From DASPSM01 sp963800135 (GTDB lineage: Bacteria > Planctomycetota > Planctomycetia > Planctomycetales > Planctomycetaceae), in the NCBI GenBank assembly GCA_963800135.1, contig CAWCZR010000010.1, positions 124,001 through 188,000 on the forward strand: a DNA stretch of 64,000 nt, in the 5' to 3' direction. The position numbers and the translations under genes are program-made. Of the stretch, positions 54,175-63,432 are shown piece after piece. The notes below the pieces were generated by a model. That model ran no database searches, was not told the origin of the DNA, and saw nothing but the letters and a program-made list of their open reading frames with translations. Each line of letters opens with the position of its first letter. The first letter of the stretch is position 1.

Positions 54175-56412
54175 ATGCCAGGTAAACCCGGAGCTTGGGG
54201 CGTTGATATTGGACAAGCCGGCCTGAAGGCGATTCGGCTGCAAATCAATGACGCCACCGAACAAGTCGTTGCCACGGCCTTTGACTACATCGCCCACCCC
54301 AAGATTCTCAGCCAGCCGGACGCCATTCCGGAAGAGCTGATCGCGCAGGCCCTGGAAAAGTTCCTCAAGCAGAACGACATCGAAAACGATCTGCTGGCAA
54401 TCAGCGTGCCGGGACAGTCGGCCCTGGCCCGTTTCATCCAGCTGCCCCCCGTCGAGGCGAGCAAGGTCAGCGAGATCGTCAAGTACGAGGCCCGCCAGCA
54501 GATCCCTTTCGCCCTGGAAGACGTGGTTTGGGACTACCAGACCCTCGGCAAGGGGACCGAAGAGAGCGGTTTCCTGCTCGAGGCCGAAGTCGGTCTGTTC
54601 GCGATGAAGCGCGACCAGGTCAACAACCAGCTCCGCCCCTTCACCAACGCGCAGCTGGAAGTCGAGCTGATCCAAATCGCGCCGTTGGCCCTGTACAACT
54701 TCTTGAGCTTCGACCAACTGGGCATCCGTCTCGGAGACGAGACGGTTGCCATGGATTCGTACACGATTCTGCTCGACATGGGTGCGGACAACACCATGCT
54801 TTTGGTCTCCAACGGCCAGAAGATTTGGATCCGCAACGTGCCGATCGGCGGCAACCACTTCACCCGGGCCCTCACGAAGGAGATGAAGCTTACCTTCGCG
54901 AAGGCCGAACATCTCAAGTGCAACGCCACCAAGTCGCCCGATCCGCGGTCGGTCTTCCAGGCGCTGCGGCCGGTGTTCAACGATTACGTCTCGGAAATTC
55001 AGCGCTCGATCGGCTATTTCTCGAGCGTCAATCGCGAGGCGAAGATCTCCAAGGTGGTCGGGCTGGGGAACGGGTTCAAGCTGGCCGGCTTGCAGAAGTT
55101 TCTGCAGCAAAACCTGCAATACGAGGTCGAGCGGGTCGAGTCGTTCAGCGCAATTACGACCGACTCGTTCAAAGACGCCGCCTTGTTCGAGGAAAACATC
55201 CTCAGCTTCCCCGTCTGTTATGGCGTCGCTCTGCAGGCGCTCAAGCAGACGCGGATCCGCACATCGCTCTTGCCGAAAGAGATTACCACGGCCCGGACCA
55301 TCGCCCGCAAGAAGCCGTGGGCGGTGGGGGCGGCCGCCGTGCTGCTGGTGGGAGTGGCCGCTTCGGCCTTCGGGTACGCCCACGTTTTCCAGTCGGTAGC
55401 GCCTAAGAGGTTTGATCCGGCGCTGAAGAAGATCGCCGAGGTCATCAGTGCAACGAACGCGACCAATAAGGGTTACGGCGAAGTCAGGGCCGCCAACAAG
55501 AACGATTATGCCGGGGGCGCAAATCTGTTGCACGGGAGCGGCCAGCGGAATAACTGGCTGGAGCTCTACAAAGCAGTCGACGAGTGCCTGCCGGACGACA
55601 ACGAAGAGCCCGACGTCCGCAAGCAGAACCGCGTGCGCATCTTCTCATTGCAAGCTCGTTACAAGGCGGATCTCGGCGAGTGGTACAATGGCCTGAGCGC
55701 CAACGCGAAGGAATGGCTGGACGACAGCGAAAAGAAGACGGCGCCCATCGGAGCGGGATGGGTCGTACAACTCCGCGGGGAGCACATGCACGACGAGACG
55801 ATGGGCACGAGGCGCGATGAAAAGAATTACCAAGTCGAAATCACCGGCCGCGGTGCGGGCTGGCTGTACGATCACTTCGTCAAGCAGTTGCAACAGTGGG
55901 CCGTGCCGTCTCACAACGGTTCGGGCGAAGTCGGCGTGCGCAAGATCGGAATTTCGTATGCCACCATTGCCTACTGTCCGCCGCCGGACAGGCAATGGGG
56001 CGACCCGCTCGGCCGGATCCTGGCGGGACCGAGCCACGGCAACAGGGGCCGTGAAGACAAATGGGGCCGTAAGGGCAAGCGAGGCGGAATGAGCAGCTTC
56101 GGCCGGCGCGGTGGTGGAAGCGGCGGTGACGACGACGAAATCAGCATGGGTGGAATGGGTGGCGGGTTCGACTTCAAAAAGAAGGGCGACGATAGCCAGC
56201 TTCTGGGCGGCCATCCCGACGATACCAAGACTCCTAAGAGCATCGAGATGGAAGTGAATCACTTCGTCGTCGAATTCATCTGGCGGCCAGACATGCGCCC
56301 GACGGCCCCGCCCACCACGGCACCGGCGAATACGGCATCGGCGAATACGGCGACGGCAGCGGTAACTCCGGCGAAAGCCGGTGCGCCCGCAGTGATCCCG
56401 GCAAAGAAATAG
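54175..56412 (+). CDS. pilM: PilM-type pilus assembly protein with long C-terminal extension
   Basis: 745 residues from ATG 54175 (AGAGGA eight bases before). Residues 1-360 are the actin-like PilM fold: WGVDIGQAGLKAIRLQ, QLPPVEASKVSEIVKYEARQ, YTILLDMGADNTMLLV, IPxG-like VPIGGNHFTRALTKEM and VVGLGNGFKLAGLQKFLQ. A membrane helix follows at about 380-400 (AVGAAAVLLVGVAASAFGY), then a periplasmic-type domain, a Gly/Met-rich stretch (about 640-665) and an Ala/Thr/Pro tail. PilM normally binds PilN on the cytosolic face. Here the protein continues through the membrane, as if PilM and PilN were fused. First gene of three. Confidence 0.87.
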   Translation: MPGKPGAWGVDIGQAGLKAIRLQINDATEQVVATAFDYIAHPKILSQPDAIPEELIAQALEKFLKQNDIENDLLAISVPGQSALARFIQLPPVEASKVSEIVKYEARQQIPFALEDVVWDYQTLGKGTEESGFLLEAEVGLFAMKRDQVNNQLRPFTNAQLEVELIQIAPLALYNFLSFDQLGIRLGDETVAMDSYTILLDMGADNTMLLVSNGQKIWIRNVPIGGNHFTRALTKEMKLTFAKAEHLKCNATKSPDPRSVFQALRPVFNDYVSEIQRSIGYFSSVNREAKISKVVGLGNGFKLAGLQKFLQQNLQYEVERVESFSAITTDSFKDAALFEENILSFPVCYGVALQALKQTRIRTSLLPKEITTARTIARKKPWAVGAAAVLLVGVAASAFGYAHVFQSVAPKRFDPALKKIAEVISATNATNKGYGEVRAANKNDYAGGANLLHGSGQRNNWLELYKAVDECLPDDNEEPDVRKQNRVRIFSLQARYKADLGEWYNGLSANAKEWLDDSEKKTAPIGAGWVVQLRGEHMHDETMGTRRDEKNYQVEITGRGAGWLYDHFVKQLQQWAVPSHNGSGEVGVRKIGISYATIAYCPPPDRQWGDPLGRILAGPSHGNRGREDKWGRKGKRGGMSSFGRRGGGSGGDDDEISMGGMGGGFDFKKKGDDSQLLGGHPDDTKTPKSIEMEVNHFVVEFIWRPDMRPTAPPTTAPANTASANTATAAVTPAKAGAPAVIPAKK

Positions 56413-56431
56413 GCTTTTTCGGGCTCCCTTA

Positions 56432-56461
56432 GTGACGGACAGACGGGTGACGGACAGACGG
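56432..56461 (+). repeat. 15-bp perfect tandem duplication
   Basis: GTGACGGACAGACGG at 56432-56446 is repeated exactly at 56447-56461, between the PilM-like gene and the next gene. Non-coding. Confidence 0.85.
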
Positions 56462-56521
56462 GCGACGTTGCTCTGTCCTTTGATGAATAACCGAAAGATT
56501 GCCTGAGGACCTTGCAGAGCC

Positions 56522-58132
56522 ATGGACCAACTAAAAATCCTGATGGAACATCGTTTCTGGGTCTTGAGTGCGCTCGCCGTCTTGCTGCCTCCCATCGGCT
56601 GGTGGGTCAGCACGGGCGACATGGCGACGCAGACGGAAAGCCAAACGAAGAAGATCAACGCCCAGATCAAGGTTATGGACGACCGGACTAATAAGGCCTC
56701 GACAATCGCCAATCAGGATTGGATCGATGGCGCCAGGAAGGTGAATGCGAGGCTGGCCACTTTCATCGGTGAGTCGCAAAAGACGCTCTACAAGCACCAG
56801 CAGCCGTCGATGGTCTTTTGGCCGACGATCCGCAAGCCCCTGGAGGAATCGAAGGTCAAGTATCGCGGCGAGACCGCCCCAAAACCCCAGTTCTTTCTGG
56901 ATGCGCGGCGATTGTTCATTTCACGCTATACAGACATGTGGATGGACGAGGTCCTCAAAGTCATCGAGCCCTTCGACTTGGTGACTGGAGACGGAAAGGT
57001 CTGGTGCTTAAATGACAACGGGGGAATCCCGATCATGAAGGCCCCGGTCGCGAGTTGGCAGCAACGCCAGATGATCGGCGCAGATGAAATGTGGGCGGCC
57101 CAGGAGGATCTGTGGATGCTCCACGCTCTCATGAAGGCCGTGGCGCGCGTCAACGAGGGTTCGAGCAACATTGACAACGCCCGTATCAAGCGATTGATTT
57201 CCGCCAAACTCCGCGGGGGCAGCCTCCCCGATCTGAATGATCGGCGCACCAAGAAGAAAGGTAACGCGGCCCCCGGCGGCGTACCGGGCGGAGCGAGTGG
57301 CGGCGCGCCCTCCGGCGGTTTTGGTGGAATGGGCGGAATGATGGGCTTGGGCCGCGTTGAGGCCGATCACGGCCCCAAGGCTCAGCCGCTGATCGACCCG
57401 GACGATATCTTCGGTTCCGGTGACGACGCCGGGGCGGCAGCAGCGCAGGCAACGACGAAGAAAAGAGGCATCGGCGATCTCGAGGGCGAGAGCCGCCCCT
57501 ATGTCGAAACCGATTCCTCCAACCGTTGGCGCACTCGTGGTTTCATCTTGGACGTGGTGATGGACCACCAGGAGATTCCCAAGCTGCTGACGGTGTTGAC
57601 CGAGTCGCCGTTTCCCGTGCAGATCTTCCAAGTCGAGCATCTCCCCTTCGACAGCTCGAAAAACCACGTGAAATCGACTTTGACCCTCGGGCCCGAAAAC
57701 GCCGAGCAGCAAAAAATCGTGAAAAATAACGAGGAGCGTGTGGCGATGGCCATGAACCAGTCGAATCTGGCCGAAGTGCTGGTCGCTGGCACCTTCCTGC
57801 TCTATAACGAGCCGGCGAGCATGGCCGAACCCGCCCCGGCAGCAACCGGTGCCGGCACTCCTCCGCCGGCGACGAAAACGCCGCCTGGTGGAACAGCCGC
57901 TGCCAAGGGAGCACCGGTGGGATCACCGGCTCCGTCAAGCGGCGCGAAGCCGGCTTCGCCGACAACGCCCGCGCCCAAGTCGAGCCCGTCGTCGAACACG
58001 GCCACGCCGAGCAAGGGGGCGCCCGCTGCCGGCGGATCGACAACCGCTCCGACAAGTCCCAAACCGGGCGCAGCGACTCCCGCCGCTTCGGGTTCGACGG
58101 CTCCGAAGTCGGCCCAGCCGGCGAAATCCTGA
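56522..58132 (+). CDS. Single-span membrane protein of the pilus operon (PilN/PilO-like position)
   Basis: 536 residues from ATG 56522. A short cytosolic end (MDQLKILMEHRF) and one helix (WVLSALAVLLPPIGWWV) place the rest outside. A coiled-coil-like segment follows (TKKINAQIKVMDDRTNKAST). A Gly/Met-rich loop (about 255-285) interrupts the fold. A late globular part, FILDVVMDHQEIPKLLTVLT, resembles the ferredoxin-like domain of PilO. The last 110 residues are Pro/Ala/Thr/Ser-rich. The one-helix-then-coiled-coil topology matches PilO in other pilus systems, but direct similarity is weak. Confidence 0.65.
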   Translation: MDQLKILMEHRFWVLSALAVLLPPIGWWVSTGDMATQTESQTKKINAQIKVMDDRTNKASTIANQDWIDGARKVNARLATFIGESQKTLYKHQQPSMVFWPTIRKPLEESKVKYRGETAPKPQFFLDARRLFISRYTDMWMDEVLKVIEPFDLVTGDGKVWCLNDNGGIPIMKAPVASWQQRQMIGADEMWAAQEDLWMLHALMKAVARVNEGSSNIDNARIKRLISAKLRGGSLPDLNDRRTKKKGNAAPGGVPGGASGGAPSGGFGGMGGMMGLGRVEADHGPKAQPLIDPDDIFGSGDDAGAAAAQATTKKRGIGDLEGESRPYVETDSSNRWRTRGFILDVVMDHQEIPKLLTVLTESPFPVQIFQVEHLPFDSSKNHVKSTLTLGPENAEQQKIVKNNEERVAMAMNQSNLAEVLVAGTFLLYNEPASMAEPAPAATGAGTPPPATKTPPGGTAAAKGAPVGSPAPSSGAKPASPTTPAPKSSPSSNTATPSKGAPAAGGSTTAPTSPKPGAATPAASGSTAPKSAQPAKS

Positions 58133-58192
58133 TTCCGTCCGCTTTGTCACGATCGGTTCGTTTTTCGACAATTTGCCTGGATGCAGATCGCC

Positions 58193-60460
58193 ATGAAGGT
58201 CCCCAATCTCAAAACGCTCGACTATAAGCAACTCGGCATTGACCACGGCGAAAAGCTGGCAATCGCCATCGTGGGCCTGCTGCTGCTTTTCGTGTTGTGG
58301 ACGACGAAATGGAGCCAGCCCATTGCGAAGGCTCCGACCGAGCTAATCGACCAGGCGGCGACGACCGAGGAAAAGATCAAGAAGCAGCCCTGGCCCGCGA
58401 ACGAGACCAAGGCCTTGAACACGGGGGCGGACCTGAATGCCAAGGCCGTCGCGATGTTGACCCCCCTGGAGTTCGCGCCCTGGGCGCTGCCCGTTGCCAT
58501 GAACAAGCCTTATCACCCGGATCGCACCCTGATCACCAAGCCCAAGTGGCTGGCCGTGCATGATCTGGTCGCCGACGCCCAGGACGTCGATGTGGAAATG
58601 GATCCGAAGGTAGCGCGCTTGGACGACGGCTTCAAGAAACTCAAGAAGGAAGACACATCCAAGGCCGAGAAAGCCAAGAAGGCCGAACAAGAGAAGAAGG
58701 ACAAGGAAGCCGAAGAGAAAACGGAAGTCCCGGATGATCTGAAGCGCACTAGCGGTGGCGGCGGTCCCGGATCCGGAGGACTCGGTAGCCTGGGAGGCAT
58801 AAGTGGCATGGGTGGCCTCAGGCGCGGCGGCATGATGGGAGGCGGTAAGCGGGCCAAGGGCGGCGATAACGACCGCATTCCGAACATTGGTCGCGGTAAG
58901 GGCCGCAAATCGCGGAAGAAAAATAAGGATGACGACACGCCGGTCGTCAAAACCGACAGCAAGCCAGTGCAAAAGCCGATCGGCCGCGGCTATCACGTCG
59001 TATCGGTGCGGGGCATCTTCCCCCTCCGCGAGCAAGTCGCTGAGCTGGTGCGTGCCATGGGCAACGGCATCACTCCGCACGACGCGCAAGAACTCATTCA
59101 GATGCACGACTTCAAGCTCGAGCGACAAACCGCGAAGCCGGGCCCTGATCCGTGGAGCGGCCCATGGGAGCCGGTCGACCGGGAAGCGACGTTCGAGATG
59201 TTCCGCAACGACATTTACAGCTTCGCCCCCGAGCCCGTGTCGGACAACATCATCGACAACCACATTTGCATGCCCTTGCCGATTCGGTTGATCGGTGAGT
59301 GGGGAAAGCTGGCCACGCACAGACTCGTCAAGGAGTTCACGCTCTCCCAGGATGAGATGGATGCGCAGGTCGAGTACCAGCGGAAGGTCATCAAGAAGAT
59401 GCAGGAAGAGGATCAAAAGAAGAAAAAGGATGATGACACGGGAGGCTTCGCCCCGTTCACGCACAACCCGCGCAAGGTCCAGCGGCGGGCCCAGAACCCC
59501 AACGGCCCAGATGCGGAAAGCAGCAAACCGATTCAGCAGCAAATCCTGGATGACTTGGAAAAGGCGCCCAAGGACCGTCCGGACGACGTGACGATCAACG
59601 CCAAGCTGGCCGACTACATCGCCAAGCACGCCAGCCCGCAGGATCACTTGCTGCTCTTCCGCTACGTCGACTTCAATGTCGAGCCGGGGAAGTTTTATCG
59701 CTACCGGGTGAGGTTGGAAGTGGACAATCCCTTCCACAATCGTCATGCCGAAGAAGTCGCCGATCCGTCAATCATCGAAAGGAAGTATTGGGACACCGAG
59801 GTGAGCGAGCCGACGAAGCCGGTTTACGTTCCCGAACCGGCCCACTTCTACGTGATGCACGTCGTCGGCGACGCCGGACGCTCGTCGCTGCCGTGGGCCA
59901 AGGTCGATCTCTATCAATGGTTCGCCAGCACCGGAACCGTGGTCAACAAGGAGCTCATCGCGACGATAGGGCAGCTTGTCGGCGGGTTGCACCAGGCCAA
60001 GGTTTTGAACCCCGCGGAGAATACGGACGATACGGAGAAGGTTCCGTTCGTCACCAACGATGCCTTGGTTGACGTCGCGCCTGGCTTTTCGCTTATTCCC
60101 GAACTGCACAAAGACCTGATCAGCGAAATCGCCGCCGCTGAAACCAAGGACAAGAGCGAGCCGCAGGAGCACAAGGCGAGCGACAAGGAGAAAGCGAATA
60201 AGGGCTCGATGGTGCCGGACGTACTGGTGTTCGTCGATGGCAACGGCGCGCTCCGCGTGATCGATGGTCTCGACCAGCAGGAGGAGCACCAAGACACCAA
60301 GAATCGCTACACGATTCAAAACGACCAGTATGACGAGTTGACCAAGCCCGACGAGGACAAGGCTGATCAGGGCCGGCCCGGCACTCACATGGGCGGCCTG
60401 GGCAAGAAGGGCGGTCGTCGTGGAGGCCGCTCCGCGGCGGGAGCCAAGAAGCAACAATAG
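58193..60460 (+). CDS. Large single-span membrane protein of the pilus operon
   Basis: About 755 residues; ATG 58193 (MKVPNLKTLDYKQLGIDHG) is preferred over ATG 58181. One helix, LAIAIVGLLLLFVLWTTKW (about 22-40), anchors it. A charged helical region (KAEKAKKAEQEKKDKEAEEK) leads to a Gly/Met-rich loop (about 185-230) and a basic segment (GRGKGRKSRKKNKDD). The domain after 260 (YHVVSVRGIFPLREQVAELV) and FRYVDFNVEPGKFYRYRVRL look like beta-rich periplasmic domains. The C-terminus is Gly/Lys/Arg-rich. No family recognised. Operon position suggests a structural pilus or secretion partner. Confidence 0.65.
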   Translation: MKVPNLKTLDYKQLGIDHGEKLAIAIVGLLLLFVLWTTKWSQPIAKAPTELIDQAATTEEKIKKQPWPANETKALNTGADLNAKAVAMLTPLEFAPWALPVAMNKPYHPDRTLITKPKWLAVHDLVADAQDVDVEMDPKVARLDDGFKKLKKEDTSKAEKAKKAEQEKKDKEAEEKTEVPDDLKRTSGGGGPGSGGLGSLGGISGMGGLRRGGMMGGGKRAKGGDNDRIPNIGRGKGRKSRKKNKDDDTPVVKTDSKPVQKPIGRGYHVVSVRGIFPLREQVAELVRAMGNGITPHDAQELIQMHDFKLERQTAKPGPDPWSGPWEPVDREATFEMFRNDIYSFAPEPVSDNIIDNHICMPLPIRLIGEWGKLATHRLVKEFTLSQDEMDAQVEYQRKVIKKMQEEDQKKKKDDDTGGFAPFTHNPRKVQRRAQNPNGPDAESSKPIQQQILDDLEKAPKDRPDDVTINAKLADYIAKHASPQDHLLLFRYVDFNVEPGKFYRYRVRLEVDNPFHNRHAEEVADPSIIERKYWDTEVSEPTKPVYVPEPAHFYVMHVVGDAGRSSLPWAKVDLYQWFASTGTVVNKELIATIGQLVGGLHQAKVLNPAENTDDTEKVPFVTNDALVDVAPGFSLIPELHKDLISEIAAAETKDKSEPQEHKASDKEKANKGSMVPDVLVFVDGNGALRVIDGLDQQEEHQDTKNRYTIQNDQYDELTKPDEDKADQGRPGTHMGGLGKKGGRRGGRSAAGAKKQQ

Positions 60461-60550
60461 CGCCGACCCGCGGGCGCGGCAACGCGACCATCACAGAGTG
60501 CGCGGTGGCCGCGATGAATCCGGAAATGGTTCATTTGTCGCGACGTCGGG

Positions 60551-61984
60551 CTATCGGGAAGTTTCCAGGCAGAGGGCGTCGCCGTCGCGATTTTGCTCGG
60601 CGGCGCCGCCCGATCGATCGAGAATCAGTTCTCGTAGCTCGGCCGCGATAAAGAACGAGCCCGTCACGCAAATGAGGTCGTCGACCGTCGCCAGGTGCGT
60701 GGCCAGTCGCCAGGCAGCGGCCGGATCGGGGGCGACGTGGCAGGAGCGGCTAGAAATCGCCTCGACCAGGCCCGCCAGTTCGTCGATGAAGAGCGCGCGT
60801 GGATTCGTCTGGTACTGCGTCAGCACGACGCTGTCGAACCGCGGCAACAAGAGCCGCAGCATCCCGGCCACGTCTTTGTCACGGGTCGCGGCGAAGATCA
60901 GAATCCGGCGCGCGGCACTCGCGAAATCCCGCTCGATCGTCTGGATCAGGGCCTCGGTGGCCGCCCAGTTGTGCGCGGCATCGACAATGGTCGTCGGCCG
61001 GTTGGCGATCACTTCGATGCGGGCCGGCCAGCGAACGTTCTCGATTCCCGTCGCGATGGCCGGCTCAGCAACGCTCACGTCCTGCTGACGTAACAGGGTT
61101 GCGGCCGCAATCGCCAGTGTCGCGTTGTCCGCCTGGTGATGTCCGCGCAAGGAAGGCTTGAGGCCCTGCCATGTCCCCCACGGCGTGCGCACGTCAATCA
61201 AAGGACCGGACGACCGACTGTCGCCGGCTGCCTGAGTGCCGGCCGTGACGTGCGGCCTCCACGAGAGATCGCGACCGAGCCGATAAAGTGTGCACTCGAG
61301 CCGGCGACAGACCTCCTCGACGACGTCGCCTGCCGGTCCGGGAGCGACTCCGGAAATCACCGGCACCCGGGATTTGATAATACCCGCTTTTTCCCGCGCG
61401 ATCTCCGCCGTCGTGTGGCCGAGCACGTTGGTATGATCGCGGCTGATATTGGTGATGACGCAGACCTGCGGATCGCAGACGTTGGTGGCGTCCAATCGGC
61501 CACCCAAGCCCACCTCCAGTACCGCCAGGTCGGCCGCACAATCACGAAAGTAGAGCCAGGCCAACGCGGTCGCCAACTCAAAATAGGTCGGACCCGGTCC
61601 GTCGGGCGCGCGATCCATGCGTTCGATCGGCTCGATCAGCCGGTTCACCAGGTCGACAAAATGGTCGTGAGTCGGCGCCGCGCCGTCGACGACCATCCGC
61701 TCCTCGAAGGCCGTAACATGCGGCGACGTGTAGAGCCCCGTCTTATGGCCGGCCGCCGTCAAGATCGACGCCGTCATTGCGGACGTCGAACCCTTCCCCT
61801 TGGTCCCGGCGATGTGAACGATTTTAAAGCCCTGGTGCGGATTGCCGATCTCGGCGAGCAGCCGCCGCATGCGGTCGAGCTTCAGGTCATCGCTGGAAAA
61901 CGCGATGCCGGTGATGCGCTCGTAGTTGATGCGACCGAAAAGAAACTCGATCGCCTGCTCATAGGTGTGGATCAGGTGACTCAT
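60551..61984 (-). CDS. folC: Folylpolyglutamate synthase/dihydrofolate synthase
   Basis: Adds glutamate to folates. ATP loop KIVHIAGTKGKGSTSAMTAS, TGLYTSPHVTAFEERM, LAVLEVGLGGRLDATNV, ITNISRDHTNVLGHT and the C-terminal TIVDAAHNWAATEALI are all family motifs. 477 residues, a little longer than typical. Convergent with the pilus operon (91-base gap) and downstream of the DUF1080 gene on the same strand. Works in the same cofactor pool as PurU. Confidence 0.94.
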   Translation of the reverse strand: MSHLIHTYEQAIEFLFGRINYERITGIAFSSDDLKLDRMRRLLAEIGNPHQGFKIVHIAGTKGKGSTSAMTASILTAAGHKTGLYTSPHVTAFEERMVVDGAAPTHDHFVDLVNRLIEPIERMDRAPDGPGPTYFELATALAWLYFRDCAADLAVLEVGLGGRLDATNVCDPQVCVITNISRDHTNVLGHTTAEIAREKAGIIKSRVPVISGVAPGPAGDVVEEVCRRLECTLYRLGRDLSWRPHVTAGTQAAGDSRSSGPLIDVRTPWGTWQGLKPSLRGHHQADNATLAIAAATLLRQQDVSVAEPAIATGIENVRWPARIEVIANRPTTIVDAAHNWAATEALIQTIERDFASAARRILIFAATRDKDVAGMLRLLLPRFDSVVLTQYQTNPRALFIDELAGLVEAISSRSCHVAPDPAAAWRLATHLATVDDLICVTGSFFIAAELRELILDRSGGAAEQNRDGDALCLETSR

Positions 61985-62047
61985 CGCAGGATTGGCGCAG
62001 GCTCGAGAGAATACGATCGCTTGAAACCATCGTGCTGGCGGCGTCGG

Positions 62048-62809
62048 TCAACGGCCCGTTCGCCGCGCGGCTGGTCGGTTCTTATCGCTTTTTTCCGAGG
62101 ACTCGAGGCGAATGTAGCGAAATCTGACTGTTCCGTTGTGGCTCTGCAGCCCCAGAAACCCGCGGGTGTTGCGTAAGGCGAGCAGCGGATATCGATCGGG
62201 AGTCGCGTCGACCACCCGGACGCCGTTATGCACGACCGTGACGTGCGATCCGTCACACCGAATTTCGAGAGTGTTCCAGGTCCCGGGCGGCTTCGACACG
62301 CGGGGCACGGCAGCCGCGATATCGTAGAGCAACGCGCAATACTGATAGTCCTTCAGCTTGCCGACGTACCGCGCCGCGTGATCGTCGAGAATCTGGATCT
62401 CGAAACCCGCCGGCGGCAGCGACGCGCTCTCGCGATGATGGTTGCCGTCGACCGGAACGTGGACGTAAACGCCGCTATTGGCCCCGTCGGTCAGCTGGTA
62501 TTCGAGCTCCAAGCGAAAATCGCCGTATTCGCGGCTCGTGCGGAGCCAGGAATGATGCTTGCCGCGGCAGACCAGACAATCGTCGCGCACCAGCCAATCG
62601 TCGGCCGCCTGCTTGCCGACCGGTTCCCAGCCAGCCAAGTTTCGGCCGTTGAACAGAATTTTGGTTGCGGCCTCCGGGTCGGCAGCCGGAACGTCCCATG
62701 TCGACGACGGCGCCAAGCGCGCGAACATCGCGAGCCCAACGAGCAGGGCACGCGCCGCCCGCGACGTGCGCGGGCGTAGCAGACCGACGGATTTGGAATC
62801 CCGAAACAT
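62048..62809 (-). CDS. Secreted DUF1080 (3-keto-disaccharide hydrolase-type) protein
   Basis: The ATG at 62809 gives a signal peptide (ALLVGLAMFARLAPSSTWDV). The concanavalin-like fold shows the DUF1080 marks ILFNGRNLAGWEPVG, SWLRTSREYGDFRLELEYQL, GANSGVYVHVP, AGFEIQILDD, GTWNTLEIRCDGSHVTVVHN and GFLGLQSHNGTVRFRYIRL. 254 residues. Related proteins act on 3-keto-glycosides or bind oligosaccharides. They are very numerous in planctomycetes, often with Gfo/Idh/MocA enzymes such as the one at 4.7-5.9 kb. Confidence 0.9.
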   Translation of the reverse strand: MFRDSKSVGLLRPRTSRAARALLVGLAMFARLAPSSTWDVPAADPEAATKILFNGRNLAGWEPVGKQAADDWLVRDDCLVCRGKHHSWLRTSREYGDFRLELEYQLTDGANSGVYVHVPVDGNHHRESASLPPAGFEIQILDDHAARYVGKLKDYQYCALLYDIAAAVPRVSKPPGTWNTLEIRCDGSHVTVVHNGVRVVDATPDRYPLLALRNTRGFLGLQSHNGTVRFRYIRLESSEKSDKNRPAARRTGR

Positions 62810-63069
62810 GTCTTCCTATGTCTCCAAAGGCTGGCCATTGTAACAGCCAGCTGAATTTTCGACGTGCGAGCGGTCGCTCTGCGGCGGCGAGCCGCTGCTT
62901 GGTCCGGGTAAAACACCCAGGCTGGACGTAACGATTTCCTAAAATCCTCTAACAATCCCAAGAATCGATAAAGGTTGCCGCCGCGCTGCAGTCGAAGAAA
63001 GAAAAGGAGTCGGCAAGCGGAGTTTCGCCTAAAGTTTCGGGCCCGCTCTTACAGACGCAGGCGGCCGTC

Positions 63070-63408
63070 ATGAGCACAATCGGCGGAATGAGTGCGGCCG
63101 CGTTAAACGTGGCAAGCTCGGTTGTCGCCTCGTCCCGACCCGAGGCCGTGGGCGAAAAGGCCCAGACGCAGGCCGCCCATCAGCAAGCGCAAGCCGCGCT
63201 CTCCGAAGCGTCCGACGACATCGAAGACGCACAGTTCTCGCCCGATCGGGATGCGGACGGCCGTCAGCTCTATCGACGCCCCGCCCCTCTCGCGCAGGAT
63301 GCGATCACGAGCGAAGCGGACGAGGCCGTTGCGTCAGGGCCTGCCACTGCGAACCACCCCGCCGATGCCTTTGGCGACCGGGGAAACGCGCTGGACCTCG
63401 ACGCCTAG
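63070..63408 (+). CDS. Small Ala-rich acidic hypothetical protein
   Basis: 112 residues from ATG 63070 (MSTIGGMSAAALNVASSVVA). The first half is a polar Ala/Gln helix (KAQTQAAHQQAQAALSEASD). The acidic motif FSPDRDADGRQLYRRP follows, of a kind I associate with planctomycete proteins of unknown role. No ribosome site is obvious. No membrane helix or signal cleavage site. Function unknown. It is convergent with the kinase fragment 24 bases away. Confidence 0.6.
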   Translation: MSTIGGMSAAALNVASSVVASSRPEAVGEKAQTQAAHQQAQAALSEASDDIEDAQFSPDRDADGRQLYRRPAPLAQDAITSEADEAVASGPATANHPADAFGDRGNALDLDA

Positions 63409-63432
63409 CGCCTCCGAAAACGCCCCACGACT

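Noticed and set aside
58343..60457. Long hydrophobic-looking minus-strand frames opposite the third pilus gene
   Set aside because: Antisense shadow of a Lys/Glu/Asp-rich gene, which yields Leu/Val/Phe-rich nonsense. No start signals.
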